DNA of 64,000 nucleotides. Source: Doryteuthis pealeii (Eukaryota > Mollusca > Cephalopoda > Myopsida > Loliginidae). Shown here piece by piece: positions 42,966-53,600 of this stretch (positions are counted from its first letter, which is position 1; every line of letters starts with the position of its first letter). The position numbers and the translations under genes were made by a program. The notes beneath the pieces are model-generated. The model saw only the letters and a list, made by a program, of their open reading frames with translations, did not search any database and was not told the origin of the DNA. Location of the stretch: the NCBI GenBank assembly GCA_023376005.1, contig CM042150.1, forward strand, positions 76,634,688 through 76,698,687. The letters are read 5' to 3'.

Positions 42966-43855
42966 TGTTACATCATGAGTAGGTTAGCCTATTCATTTTG
43001 TAATGTAGTGTAGAATTTAAAATTTAACTTAACTGTAAAGAGTTATGGAAAATACAGTAAGTTCAGATAAGTTTGACAGACAAACTTTCTCTCATTGGTT
43101 GTGGAAGTCATGTGACAGGTCAATTTATGGGAAAGTTAGGAGATTTTTGGAGAGAGCCTTTTGGGAAGCACACATAATGGTGTGCTCTGCTGATTTCTTC
43201 TTCATGTGTTGAGTTGAAGTGAGTCTTGGCAAATGAATAAATATGTATACATGAAAGAGTATATCTTTGTGTTCATAATTAAGAACTACTTGGGATGCAG
43301 AGAGATACAGCTCAAGACAACCTTAGATGATAAACAAGACCCCAGATGTTCCAACCCGATCCGAGATAAGAAGGTTAGAAGATTGATGACCATAGTAGAA
43401 AATAATAAGAGTATTTAACAATTAGAGGGGTAAGAATCCCCTAAAAAGGGTGTCCTAGGTATGTCACTACAGTTCTGGAACTCCAGGGATTGTGGAGAAC
43501 CCCTTCACTGCCATCCATCCCAAGTCCACTCTGACTTGGAGTGGTAGTACTGCTTAACATCCCATCTATGGTTCAAATAGATCTGCTTGTAAATTATTTG
43601 TAATAAACAGGAAAATATATAACCATGTGCAAAAACGTTGCAAAAAATGTTGACATAAACATATGCAGTTCACTAACCTCTAGGGATAATACAATCCCAG
43701 ATGGGTTGACATGCCATTAAAATCAATCAATCAATATTTATCTCAGATGTTACTTACTGGTTTATTCATCCTCACCCTACCCACTGAACTGTCAACTAAG
43801 AATAGTTAGGAAAAGTTGTTAAAAGCATCAACTGTCTATCGGTATGATATAAGTT
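42966..43855. other. Unassigned stretch, partly regulatory-looking
   Basis: At 43090-43230 an inverted CCAAT word (ATTGGTTGTGG), TCATGTGAC and a later AATAAATA suggest an LTR or promoter remnant, without proof. At 43430-43570 a G+C-richer part (CTGGAACTCCAGGGATTGTG) loosely resembles 49490-49660. The short frame at 43233-43418 is unsupported. Confidence 0.3.
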
Positions 43856-43859
43856 AAAG

Positions 43860-43930
43860 TCAGTAGAGGGGCCTATTTTTGGTATCAGCCAAACAGTGAG
43901 GGAGTCTATCCCCTTTTCACTAGTGGTAGA
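43860..43930 (-). repeat. SINE family H body fragment
   Basis: CAGCCAAACAGTGAGGGAGT and CTATCCCCTTTTCACTAGTG align with 16645-16670 on the minus strand and, inverted, with 60060-60110. No head is present. The sequence to 44560 has no other supported feature except a small hairpin at 44523-44554. Confidence 0.6.
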
Positions 43931-44563
43931 CCAAGGAGATTGTTTAAGCAAATTCATAGTATTTCTAATATTACCATATTTTTCTAATGGCCAGATGAGG
44001 ACTGAGAAATGGAAAAACCTTTTAAAAAAATTATAATACTAATATTCTAAAGTTAGAATTAGAATTTAGAAGGCTACTAAATCCTACCAGGAAGGAAATA
44101 TGAAGCTTCCCTTGGTTAATGCTACAATCATTTGTCTTGTATAAGATTTTTTAAAGAATATGGAATAAAATTGGCAAACTTTGAAATCTGGATTACTTAA
44201 TTTTTATGTTGCTTGGTTGATTTTAGAAATAGTCAATTGTTGAAAGAATTAGAGCAAGAATAGTTAATTAATATATGTTCAAATGAAAAATGTTAATGAT
44301 AAATCAGAATAGGGCCACAGGAGTATAACATATTCAAAATTCAACTCTTTGATTGTAATAAAAAGTGGTGGGGGTAGGGCAGAAAAACTAATTTGAAATA
44401 TTATTTGCAAGAAAAAAAAAAGCTGGAGTCAAGGGCATCTTTAGACATTTATTGCAGCAAATTTTGTGAAATTTTAGAAAAATTAGAACATAAACAAAAC
44501 AATTAAAAATGTCATTATATTAATATCATTAACCTGCCGAGGCAGTTAATGATATATAAAAAG

Positions 44564-45089
44564 CAGTGGTTTCCAGCCTTCCTATCAGCAAAAACAGATT
44601 TATTTACAGAATTTTTCCATTTGAGCCTAAAATTTGTTCCTGAGAATTTTATTAATTTCATTCAATAATGTAATTATGCCAACTGTCTTGGGTTGTTTCA
44701 TCAATAAGCAAACAAACAAAAACAACATAAAAACATGTTGGGATGAAGAAGTTTCCAACGGCAAAAATTATACATTACATTTTTGTTTTTGAATAATTTG
44801 GATGAAGTTTTAGTGGTGGATATGTGATTGACTTTCTTTTGATTAAACTTAAACAAATAATTTGAATTAGATGTTTTTATGTAACAATGGAATTTCCAAA
44901 GCAGAATAGATTAATTAGGTTGATATGGCTTCATTTATAATAATAATTTTATAATTTTGATTTAAACACTGAGAGCAATAAGAAGAGTAATTACATGTTT
45001 TTCAGAAAAGCCATTTAAAATTGAGAACTTTGCTTACAGACATTAAATAAAATTACATGGTGTCTGGAAAACAAGGTTAGAAACCACTA
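44564..45089. mobile_element. Possible hAT-type non-autonomous element
   Basis: The left end CAGTGGTTTCCAGCCTTCC and right end CAAGGTTAGAAACCACTA are inverted to each other and resemble the hAT termini at 42477-42745. No matching 8-bp flanks were found, so the boundaries or the call may be wrong. Interior is AT-rich without coding capacity. An imperfect hairpin (AACCTGCC/GGCAGTT) lies just outside at 44523-44554. Confidence 0.4.
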
Positions 45090-45242
45090 GCATTTTTTGT
45101 TTTCTTTTTTAAATATACATTTTTGAAATGTAAAAAAATTAAATGATATAGTAGGCACCAATCATCTTATTGCATTAATCACAGAGGACATTCATGCATA
45201 CAGTGACTGAAGTAAACAAACAATAAATTAATCAGATAGGAA

Positions 45243-45249
<7 letters not shown>

Positions 45250-45306
<57 letters not shown>
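45250..45306. repeat. (TA)n microsatellite
   Basis: Pure run of about 56 bp. Confidence 0.97.
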
Positions 45307-45311
<5 letters not shown>

Positions 45312-45577
45312 ATACATGAATGTTTATTCATTCATATTTATACCTATGAAATACATTATGTATATATATGTATGCAAATTTAAACATTTAAAACTTTTTA
45401 CAAGAAACAATAATACATAAAATTTTCAAAAAGTGCATTTGTATAAATGGGCAAAATTATCTAGACAAAAAAAGGAAAAAAATAAATTTCAAAATATCTT
45501 GAAATGAAATATAAATTGGTAAATAAATGTATAATTTTAAAAAAATATATAGAACAAAAATCATAACAAAGGCTAAC

Positions 45578-45580
<3 letters not shown>

Positions 45581-45651
<71 letters not shown>

Positions 45652-45652
45652 A
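45581..45652. repeat. (TA)n microsatellite
   Basis: Pure run of about 57 bp followed by slightly interrupted TA repeats. The minus frame across it is an artefact. Confidence 0.97.
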
Positions 45653-45907
45653 GTATAAGCAGGATAAAAACAAAATTAAAGGTAAATGAAAATTCTGAGA
45701 AATTTCTTATTTTCTTTAGGTTTTATTTTAGTTTTTCAATAAAAGTAAATCCAATTTTCATTTTTATAGAGAAACTAGAGAAAGGAAATTCTCATAAATT
45801 TGTATAAGAAAATGAAATTAAGCTCTGCAGGAGAAACTAGTGATACTTCTCTAAATGTAGAATAATTATTCCAAATGTAAACATTTTGATTTCTTTTACT
45901 TAAGGAA

Positions 45908-45968
45908 CCTAAGGACAAAAAGTTTAATGCTATTACTGATAAGAAGCATTAAACTTTTTGTCCTTAGG
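45908..45968. repeat. Perfect 24-bp inverted repeat (hairpin)
   Basis: CCTAAGGACAAAAAGTTTAA plus TGCT at 45908-45931 is exactly reversed at 45945-45968, with a 13-base loop. It sits at the left edge of the array at 45970-46680. Confidence 0.98.
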
Positions 45969-45969
45969 T

Positions 45970-46680
45970 GATGTTTCTATACTGTTAGGTAGCTCAATGT
46001 AAGGTATTTTTCCTATTGACTGCTCATTGACTAATTGACAGATTAAAAATATCATTTGCCTAATTGACCAATGTTAATGTATAGAAACATCACTAGGAGG
46101 CACCACTGTGGTGTAGGATTGTGTAAAAGTTTTTTTACAAATTGACCAATTTTATATCAATGTATAGAAACATTGCTAAGAGGCCCCACTGTGATGTAGG
46201 ATTGTGTAAGTGACTCCTTTATCACAGAAATAACAGCTTCTCTAATACCCACTCATTTTTATTGTTTTTGTAGTAGCTCAATGTAAGGTATTTTCTTATT
46301 GGCTACTCATTAACAAATTCAATGTTAATGTATAGAAACATCGCTAGGAGGCCCCACTGTAGTGTAGGATTGTGTAAAGGTAGCTCAATGTAAGGCATTT
46401 TCCTATAGGCTACTCATTGACCAATTCAATGTTAATCTATAGAAATATAGCTAGGAGGTCCTCCTAGCTATATTTCTATAGATGTGATGTAGGATTGTCT
46501 ACAAAATATCAATTAAAATTAAGTGCTTTATTATTTTTATGCTGTTGTATTATGATACACAAATTGCTGATCAAATTATCATGTTTAGGTAGTTCAATCT
46601 AAGACATTTTTCTTATTGGCTACTCATTGACCAATTCAATGTTAATGTATAGAAAGATCACTCTTTAGTATAATCTACTA
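45970..46680. repeat. Degenerate tandem array, unit about 110-130 bp
   Basis: Units contain GTAGCTCAATGTAAGGYATT, TATTGGCTACTCATTGACCA, AATGTTAATGTATAGAAACA, TCGCTAGGAGGCCCCACTG and TAGGATTGTGTAA. Copies start near 45988, 46272, 46379 and 46588, with partial units near 46130. Two palindromes are built from unit sequence: the hairpin at the left edge and one at 46437-46481. Each unit carries both ATTGG and CCAAT words. The class of this repeat is unknown. Confidence 0.8.
46437..46481. repeat. Near-perfect 45-bp palindrome
   Basis: The 22-base arm CTATAGAAATATAGCTAGGA plus GG is exactly reversed after a single central T. It interrupts an array unit at the TATAGAAACATC...AGGAGG region, so an inverted duplication of unit sequence is the likely origin. 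Confidence 0.98.
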
Positions 46681-47155
46681 CCCCTTATTTTGGAGTTGTC
46701 CAGGTAAATATAGTTTGCCATACTACTGCCCTCAGTAGAATTGGATAAAAGCTAAATTGTTGACCAATTCTATTGTCTAGCACAATATTATTACTCATAT
46801 CATCCAATAATGAATTTTAAAAATGAATAGATATTTCCATTATTAGGATATTTATTTGTACAGTTTTGTTGTTCAACTAGTTGTTTTTGTGATAACCTAT
46901 ATGTTAAGGTATAAGAGCCTTCAATATAAAAGATAAATCTACATAAGAATATATATGAGCTTTATCTAAAATATTTTTCATATAATTGTATGAAGCTTGT
47001 GAAAAAATTCCCTGAACTTTGTAGGGTTTCTATTATGGTGAAGGGCTTTTTTTGTTTTTTTAATTATTTACAATTATATCAATATTTTTCTCAGAAAATA
47101 TTTACTCCACTAATTTAGCAAAACATAGAAACAGACATTTTTTTTTACTATATTG
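46681..47155. other. AT-rich stretch without recognised features
   Basis: No repeat partner or open frame is supported. Confidence 0.5.
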
Positions 47156-47159
47156 TTAG

Positions 47160-47390
47160 TCCGAACTAAACAATAATTCTATGTAATTATTTTATACTTT
47201 CAGTTTGAAGAACTTCCAATGAAGCTGATTATTGATGTTTAATTAACTTCAAATAAATGTCTTCATAAGACAGATTGTATTAATCTTCTCTTTTATAGTT
47301 TGGAAATTTTAACTCTTTGATTAGTTATGTCTTGCAATAACATGGCTTCTTGCTGATGATTAGTTATTGTTAGAGACCACATCAAACGGT
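47160..47390 (+). repeat. Dispersed repeat F, copy 2
   Basis: TATGTAATTATTTTATACTT, TTTGAAGAACTTCC and AACATGGCTTCTTGCTGATG match 9995-10305 in order. Confidence 0.5.
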
Positions 47391-47609
47391 TAAAATGTTT
47401 TAGATTTTCCTTGTATAAAAGTAGAACAATTTAAAAAAAAAAAAATTGGTAATAGTTTCCCTAAAACATTCTGAAATTTTCAGAGAAAAAACATACTCAT
47501 TTGACTATTGTAGATACAGTGATATAACTAAAGGGTTGGAATTTCGGCAGACAAACGAGAAAGGTTTGAAACTGTTTTTTTTAAATCTTTCCACTTAGAA
47601 AAACAATCA

Positions 47610-47822
47610 GCTCAGGTTCAGGTAGCTTTCAAGCAATACCTGCACCACTTCCTAAAAGGGTTAAGAGCTGGGTTGATTACACAACATTTGAGGTGCCCCA
47701 GAAGGGAAATGAACAATTTTCACACCCACTCCATATAAGCCTTTCTTTATGCATAGCATCCTACATTGAATTGATCTAGTGTCACTTCTCAATACTGTGG
47801 GAGTGTTGGTTAAATACCAACA
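47610..47822 (+). repeat. Dispersed repeat B, copy 3
   Basis: CCTAAAAGGGTTAAGAGCTG, TTGATTACACAACATTTGAG and TTGGTTAAATACC align with 11930-12095 and more weakly with 1200-1380. Confidence 0.55.
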
Positions 47823-47868
47823 AGCAAAGTTTTAAATTGTTAGTCTTAAATATCTAGTCTTTTAAAAC

Positions 47869-47870
<2 letters not shown>

Positions 47871-47915
<45 letters not shown>

Positions 47916-48245
47916 AGGTGTGCTGACAGCCCAGAATTCTTTAATTCTCATCATCAGTCCCTATCAGCCATTACTCTTGGTAAGTCCTCTAGACGGCACC
48001 GAGTGTCTGCATAGAGCTGATGAATGTAAGTTTCTGCTGGTCAGCCAACGCTTGTGGGTCTGTGTGTAGTAGTCCATAGGAGAGCATACTTTGTCCTTAC
48101 TTCCCCATCAGTGCCTATCATATCTTACTTAGATGGCTTGTGTGATGGAATATAAGTGGCCAAACAACTGATGTTTTGTAGGATGCTGCTTCCAGGATTT
48201 GTTCAAAACAGTATGCAGTATTTATGTATTTTCCATCTAGTCTTT
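47871..48245 (-). pseudogene. LINE-T 3' fragment, copy 4, with (GAT)n tail
   Basis: On the minus strand it carries the family words up to a CTGTCAGCACACCTT end and then a perfect (GAT)n run (47873-47915 on plus). Stops and frameshifts abound. It includes the GCAGCATCCTACAAAACATC, AAGTAAGATATGATAGGCAC and AGCTCTATGCAGACACTCGG words equivalent to 38900-39110. This copy shows that the LINE ends in a GAT-type simple repeat. Confidence 0.75.
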
Positions 48246-48289
48246 TCTTTGAATGTTTTGTTAGATGGTTTGTTTTATTTTCTTTGTTT

Positions 48290-48482
48290 AATGAATATCA
48301 ACCTTCATTGGTTATTTAATACCAAAGCAATCCTTATAGAAGAAGTGGCACTATTTAACCCATAGCTTGGGGATGAGGAGGTGCATAACTTTTTTAAGGG
48401 GAATTAGTCCCAAAGTGAACATAATTGAACAATGGAATTCAAACTCTCTTACTATGATGCTTGCAACACCATGGGAAACCTT
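48290..48482 (-). repeat. tRNA-derived SINE, family D, copy 3
   Basis: ATATCAACCTTCATTGGTTA, CCAAAGCAATCCTTATAGAA and TTAGTCCCAAAGTGAACATA match 4018-4160. On the minus strand a B-box-like GAGTTTGAATTCC is visible near 48435; the A box is decayed. Confidence 0.7.
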
Positions 48483-50095
48483 GTTTTGTAAGAGTCCAAG
48501 CGATGCAGCCATACAGTAGTACTGACATGACTACAACTTGGAATAATTTTATCATAGCAATATAAAGTAGCTGTTCATTTGTATTTTGATCAGAATATAA
48601 AGCCTTGTGGCTATTATTAATATGATAATAGTAAAAAAGACAAAAAAAAAGACTGCTACCAAAAAGCTTCTCCTAAGTAACCTGACTGCCATTCTGGGTT
48701 ACAAGATATCCCAATTATCAGTCCAGAGATAATCAATCTAATGAATTCTTTGAGGCTTCAAAAATAACATGTGAATAGCCTTGTTACTGTTGCTATTATT
48801 ATAGATATGGTGTTTACATGAAGCTTTTGAATTCCATATCAAAGAATTTCTATTGACTTGATTATGTCCTCGTCTTTTCTTTGCAGCAATGTTTGGACTG
48901 AAAAAGTACTTTGTGTCCAAAAGAAAGATTCCCTTCTTCATTTTGGTGAAAATAATTTACCAGCTAAATTAATCAAAGCATCTCCCCAAATAAGGAATTT
49001 TTATTTTGTTGTGTTGATACCAAAGCAATGGGGGTCAGAAATTACATACGATCCTTTCTAGTTTTCTAGATTTGGGATTTGTTGTTCCCAAATAACAATT
49101 AACATTTTACACACTATAGATAGCAGACTCAAATATTCAGCAATCAATCAGTTAAGAATTGTTGCTTTCAACCAATTGTTATAAGTAAGTAAATTTGTGA
49201 ATGTAGAATTGTTTATTTTCTTTACTTAAAATATGGTTATCTTGAAGCTATGCACACCTGATTTTTTCAGCTTTTTTTAAGGAATGCTCCCTTCAAACTT
49301 GCAGGAGCCAGCCTCATACATTTTTTGGGGGAAAATAAACTTGTTTTTTTATTTGAATTCGTAAACAAATTCTTTGAGGCATTTTTTAATAGAATTGTCT
49401 AAATTAACTTTAAAAAAAAACAATGTATTAACTTTTTTTCAATAATAAAATTTGAGAACTTTCATTGAGGCATAAACTACCAAGTACAACCACTCTAAGG
49501 GAGAATGGATCTGAGGGTAATGGCAATAAAGGTGTTCTCCAGAACTGGAGCATCACCATCAGATGCAGTTTTGTGCCATACACAGAGCAACCCCCTTTTT
49601 TTGTTGGTAGTTTTACCTCTCTGCAGGGGATAAAGTCAGCCTATTCTAAGCCCATCCACTAGGGATCACTTTCAAGAAAGGTTAAATTTACTATAATATT
49701 TCTGTCTAGAATTTGAATAGATAAATTAATAAATGATTTGTATATCAGTTAATACAGTTGTGTAGGACCGTTTCAAACAGTTTATTTTTTATATATTTTG
49801 TATTAATATGATAAAATAGATTATCTTTTAAATATATTGTGTTCATTGAATAAAACAGATTATTTTTTAGATCTTTTATCTTAAAGCAACACAATGCAAA
49901 TGAAAAAAAAACATTATAAATTCATAATAAAATAAATGTTATTTAAGTAAATCTAAATCTTTAATAGAATCTAAAATCTGTTAATACTTTTGAAAATATT
50001 TTATTTTTTCTGTAAATGATAAAAATATTAGATAGGACTTATTAAATTATTTATCACAAACTGATATATTGGGTTAAGGAATATATTATAAAGTT
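48483..50095. other. Mostly AT-rich stretch; one G+C-richer unknown repeat
   Basis: At 49470-49670 a segment with CTCTAAGGGAGAATGGATCT, TCTCCAGAACTGGAGCATC and CTGCAGGGGATAAAGTCAGC is richer in G+C and may be a repeat related to 43430-43570. Short frames (48738-48941, 48858-49061, 49465-49662) show no recognised domain. Confidence 0.35.
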
Positions 50096-50099
50096 GGTA

Positions 50100-50405
50100 T
50101 TTGGTATATTATCGCAGTAGTAGTTGGTGTGTCGAATAGTAGTTCGTCTTCTGAGCAGTTGTGGTGTAGTCCGGCGAGTAAGTTTAAGCATGAAGGCTTA
50201 GGTGCCTGTACCATCACAGTGTCGAATATTTATACATGACACTGTCCAATCAGATTATAGTGAGGGAGTACCAAGGTATTTACATATTCATTACATCACA
50301 AAGTAACTTTCATGTTACTGGATTTTAGTTGTCTAATAAATGTTGTTTGTTTTGAGATCACTTTGTTTATTGAAACAATACAGAGCCGTCCAATAAACTT
50401 TTAGT
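50100..50405 (-). promoter_or_regulatory. Possible LTR or promoter remnant, minus strand
   Basis: On the minus strand a TATA-like ATGTATAAATATTCGACACT (near 50221-50241) is preceded by a CCAAT-type CTGATTGGACAG word about 20 bp upstream. It is followed by a CpG-bearing transcribed-looking segment with TTACTCGCCGGACTACACC. The layout fits an LTR or a host promoter. No terminal repeats, target duplication or second copy were found. Confidence 0.3.
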
Positions 50406-50929
50406 GTTTTGTTTTTTACTTTGATTTACAAATAAATAAAATCTTTCCATTAATGCATTTCCAGGGGTTTCCAAAAACTAATATGACCACAAAAATGGTT
50501 AGTTGGCTATGGCTACCATAAAAAAACTCTTTGACATATAATGCACCCACTTCTCATGGTTCAAAAAACACTTCTTTTATTCATGTTTAAAAGCATTTCT
50601 TACCATCCAGCAGTAAGTAAGTAGGTTGATATCAATAGATTTAATTAGGCCTTTGTAGTGTTTTTTGCCTTTAGCCAACAGAACTGATTCTAAACAATTA
50701 TAAAAAAAGAGTTAGCCAAGCAATACTACATTCCTCAGAATTAGTGCATGGACAGTTTTCTAAACTGAGTCTGGCATAAGGCCATACTTCAGCAGCACAG
50801 AGGGATTAAATCCTGGATCAGTGCTTAAAGGTTTTATATATCAATTTCTCTCAATATGTATACATATATGTTTAGGCACTGTACAAAAGACAGACATTCT
50901 GTCTTCTTATAAAGACTCAGGAAGCACGT

Positions 50930-51210
50930 GGTGTAATGGTTAAAGTCATGGGAAATGGAGTCGTCGTCCCGAGTTCAAATCCTGGAAGTGGTAATTTCAT
51001 TTCACTTTGCGCTAATACTCTTGGGAAAGGTATGAATCCTACTCTCCCTCCAGCTATGGGTAAATATTAGGGCAGACTGTGCTCTTCAACCTTGGTTAGG
51101 TAACCAGTCTAGGAGAAGGAAAACTCTGAATTTAAACCTGTTAAACTCCGCCTAAGAAATTGACCTTGTGTCACATCCTGCTCATGCGGAGGGGTTTGGT
51201 AAATATATAT
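50930..51210 (+). repeat. tRNA-derived SINE, family C, best-preserved copy
   Basis: The A box GTGGTGTAATGGTTAAAGTC (50939) and B box CGAGTTCAAATCCTGG (50979) lie about 40 bp apart, as in a tRNA gene. The body has CTTGGGAAAGGTATGAATCC, CTCCAGCTATGGGTAAATAT and GGAGAAGGAAAACTCTGAAT. The end is TTGACCTTGTGTCACATCCT and GGAGGGGTTTGGTAAATATA, passing into a short (TA)n. It has no tRNA acceptor stem and is therefore a SINE, not a tRNA. It serves as the reference for other family C copies. Confidence 0.9.
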
Positions 51211-51234
51211 ATATAAAGACTCATTTAAATTCAC

Positions 51235-52097
51235 ACTATTAGAGTATTTTATGCATCTCATTTTATTGGACATATTATGGATTATGCTCTTACCATTTGT
51301 CAACATGGCCCAACTTCAGTCTCTTGCACAGTTCTCAATAAATTACCTTCTCCCCATTTATGACTACTCTTGTATTACTTGTGTGTTGGTTTGCTATACT
51401 ATACTTATGGGATTATTTATTTCATCTCTGTCACCACATAACCTACACTTGCTATTCTCTTGCATAATATCAATCTTTGCTTTTTGACATGATTAGTTCA
51501 TATAGCATTATTTCATGCTGTGATTAAAAGAGGTTCAGTTTCTCTCTTCAGATTTCCTATTCTTAACCATGTCTAAGTTATCTGCAATTTCCTTAGTTTG
51601 TTGGTTCAAGTATCCCTAAAAAGATTTTTTTTCCATTTTTGTCTTTTAGATTTTTTGATTATTGTTTTCTTGTTTAATTCTTTTAATGTTGATATAGCTG
51701 TTACTGTCTATCTTTCTTCTTTTTTGTATAATCTTTGTGTCTTTGAATAATTGTATCTACAAAATTCATTATACTGGTAAGTCCTGTTCCTCCTCCTTTT
51801 CTTGTTGTATAGAGTCAGTCTATCAGGTGGAAGGCCTTGTTCATCATCAATTTCTTTGTTCTATAGTCCATATACCTTTATTCTTCCATGTATTATTTTT
51901 AAAGGAATTGAGAGTATTTAAAAGGGAGACTACCCAGGTATTTATTCTTTAGATTTCTGGTGTAGAGTTTTGTTTTGAAAAGTTTTCCTGTTTTTCTGAG
52001 ATACTACTTTCTTATTTTTCTTTCATCTCCATTTGCTTGATGGTTTCTTCTTTTAACATTTTCTGGTGTTTGTAGTTTATTCCTTTTCATCCAAGTG
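51235..52097 (-). pseudogene. RLE-LINE copy B, thumb to zinc-knuckle part
   Basis: On the minus strand the pieces TGKLFKTKLYTRNLK, KLMMNKAFHL, YTTRKGGGTGLTSIMNFVD, TIIQRHKDYTKKK and KCRLCGDRDE (a zinc-knuckle start) correspond in order to 8501-9060 of the fuller copy. The match fades at about 51235, where a MHKIL-equivalent word is the last recognised. Heavy decay by stops and frameshifts. The part upstream in the element continues at 52262 after an insertion. Confidence 0.75.
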
Positions 52098-52262
52098 TTC
52101 TTGATAATTTGTATTATTTGGATTATTCAGACTATTGTCCTCAATTTTATTATTAACTACACTATTTCTCTGATTTTTTTTAGATAAGGCTTGATAATTT
52201 GGATTATTTGGATTATTCGGACTCTGTCCTCATCTTTATTGTTATCTACACTATTTCTCAAT
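52098..52262 (-). mobile_element. Two tandem Penelope-like tail units inserted in the LINE
   Basis: The word TTGATAATTTGKATTATTTG occurs at 52101 and 52191, a 90-bp period. On the minus strand each unit reads an AATAAAGATGAGGACA-like word, GAATAATCCAAATAAT and a TATCAAG end, matching 22720-22800. The LINE reads through on both sides (up to a NQEKI-like word, then a TLGEKE-like word) with little lost, so the tail inserted into the older LINE. Confidence 0.75.
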
Positions 52263-52965
52263 AATGTTTTTTTCTGATTGGGCAGTTGTATTCCTTCAGT
52301 TGTTTCTTTTTTCCATTATTAGCACAGTATATTCTTCAATATCAAATTCCATTCTTATGTCTTGGCAGTAAATTTTAATAGTTCTATAAGGGTTTTTAGT
52401 TCATTTTCATTCTTGGCAAATATTTTAATATCATTCACATACAAGAATGGGCTGAAAGGTTCATATGATGACATGATATCAGCTGTTGATGACTTTGTTG
52501 AACTATCACTGCAACACCAATAGAAGGTGTGTGTTGTATGCAGGGGGCAGGAGCTATCTTGAAAAATAAACCTCATTTGGTCACTTTCCATGGGAGTATC
52601 TTGGTCAGTATATAGATTTTCAGCTGACCCTTGTACATAATGCGGTTTATCTTTCCTTGTGACTTTGTAAATTTGCAACATTCTTTGCAGTATAGTATTT
52701 GATTCAGTGGCATTATTGCTATAAAAATAATAGTGGTGAGAATAAGTCTCCCTGGAAGATGCCACTCTGAATTTTTACCTCTGTTACCTCTGCCATTAGT
52801 TCCACTCTCAATTTTCCATAGCTCTCTAGTTGACTACTTACTCTGCTATCTTGAAAATTTTCAGATATTCTGCTATCCATGTTCACAGTAACATGTCATT
52901 TGCTTTTTGTAGTTTATCCATGCATTGGCTACGTTTTCTTTCTTATTTTTACCTCTCTCTATATC
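52263..52965 (-). pseudogene. RLE-LINE copy B, reverse transcriptase palm part
   Basis: On the minus strand it reads ENVANAWIDYKKA-type words, AEVTEVKIQSGIFQGDLFSP and LLFL, then after about 190 bp of foreign-looking sequence FLYVNDIKIFAKNENELKTL IELL. QGD-SPLLF and Y(V/M)(N/D)DIK..AKNE are RT motifs of this family. The 136-codon frame at 52355-52765 spans the foreign segment and ends in this RT motif. The copy is inactive. Confidence 0.75.
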
Positions 52966-53045
52966 ATCATCAGGTTGTTCTGGCAACACAGATATCAATG
53001 ACTCTCCCTCTGTAACCATCATCCTCTAGTTCTTTCTGTTCTCCT
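52966..53045 (-). mobile_element. LINE-T 3' end fragment, copy 5
   Basis: TCATCATCAGGTTGTTCTGG and CAACACAGATATCAATGACT on the plus strand match the extreme 3' ends of LINE-T at 38808-38870 and 19095-19135. Only about 60-80 bp remain, wedged between two RLE-LINE pieces. Confidence 0.55.
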
Positions 53046-53500
53046 GGAAATATTATCATTATTATTTCACTTGTGAATTTTTCACAACAGTTTTAAACTG
53101 GTGGTCTTTCATTGAAGTCCGAGTGACAGCAAGCCTTCTCAGGTCTACTAGACTCTTCTGGTTATTCTAGCCAATCTTAACAATGCCATGGTCTGTATGG
53201 TCTTGATTTTTCCTTCTGGTTCCAGTTCATTCCATCTTATTTCCAAGCCTTTGGGGATCATTCCAAGGATACCAAATACAATTGGCATATTCCACAAATT
53301 TTTCTGCTCTCCTGCAAGATCTAAGTATTTGTCTGTCATTTTGCTTTCTTTCATTTTCAATCTGTGGTCCACTGGAACAGCAAAATTCATTAAATGACAT
53401 TTTTTTTTCTTGTTACTTAACACAATCTGAGATTGGATGATTCATTTGTATCTCAAACCCCAGAGAATTTTATGCATGTTATTTTTTAGGGTGGATTCTG

Positions 53501-53503
<3 letters not shown>
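53046..53503 (-). pseudogene. RLE-LINE copy A, endonuclease part and 3' end
   Basis: The minus frame reads LSNKKKKCHLMNFAVPVDHR, LKMKESKMTDKYLDLAGEQK, NLWNMPIVFGILGMIPKGLE and TMALLRLARITRRV. This aligns with residues 125-219 of the frame at 8921-9580; the PD part is lost. It ends with TCACAAGTGAAATAATAATG. The 5' truncation begins at CCAGAATCCACC, joined directly to the (ATT)n tract at 53503-53533. Confidence 0.85.
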
Positions 53504-53531
<28 letters not shown>

Positions 53532-53600
53532 CATCACTACCAAAGTTAATGGTGATTGAAGTAATAGTGCATATTACTTCAATCCCCATTAATTTTGGTG
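53503..53600. repeat. (ATT)n tract followed by a 27-bp-arm hairpin
   Basis: (ATT)n lies at 53503-53533. Immediately after, ACCAAAGTTAATGGTGATTG and AAGTAAT at 53539-53565 are reversed at 53573-53599 with two mismatches and a 7-base loop. Confidence 0.9.

Noticed and set aside
43090..43250. LTR or promoter with CCAAT and polyA-like words
   Set aside because: No terminal repeats, target duplication or second copy; kept only as a remark.
47871..47915. (ATC)n tract as a coding poly-amino-acid run
   Set aside because: It is the simple-repeat tail of a minus-strand LINE copy, with no continuing frame.
50930..51010. Possible functional tRNA gene
   Set aside because: A and B boxes are good but no acceptor stem pairs, and the sequence continues into a shared SINE body.
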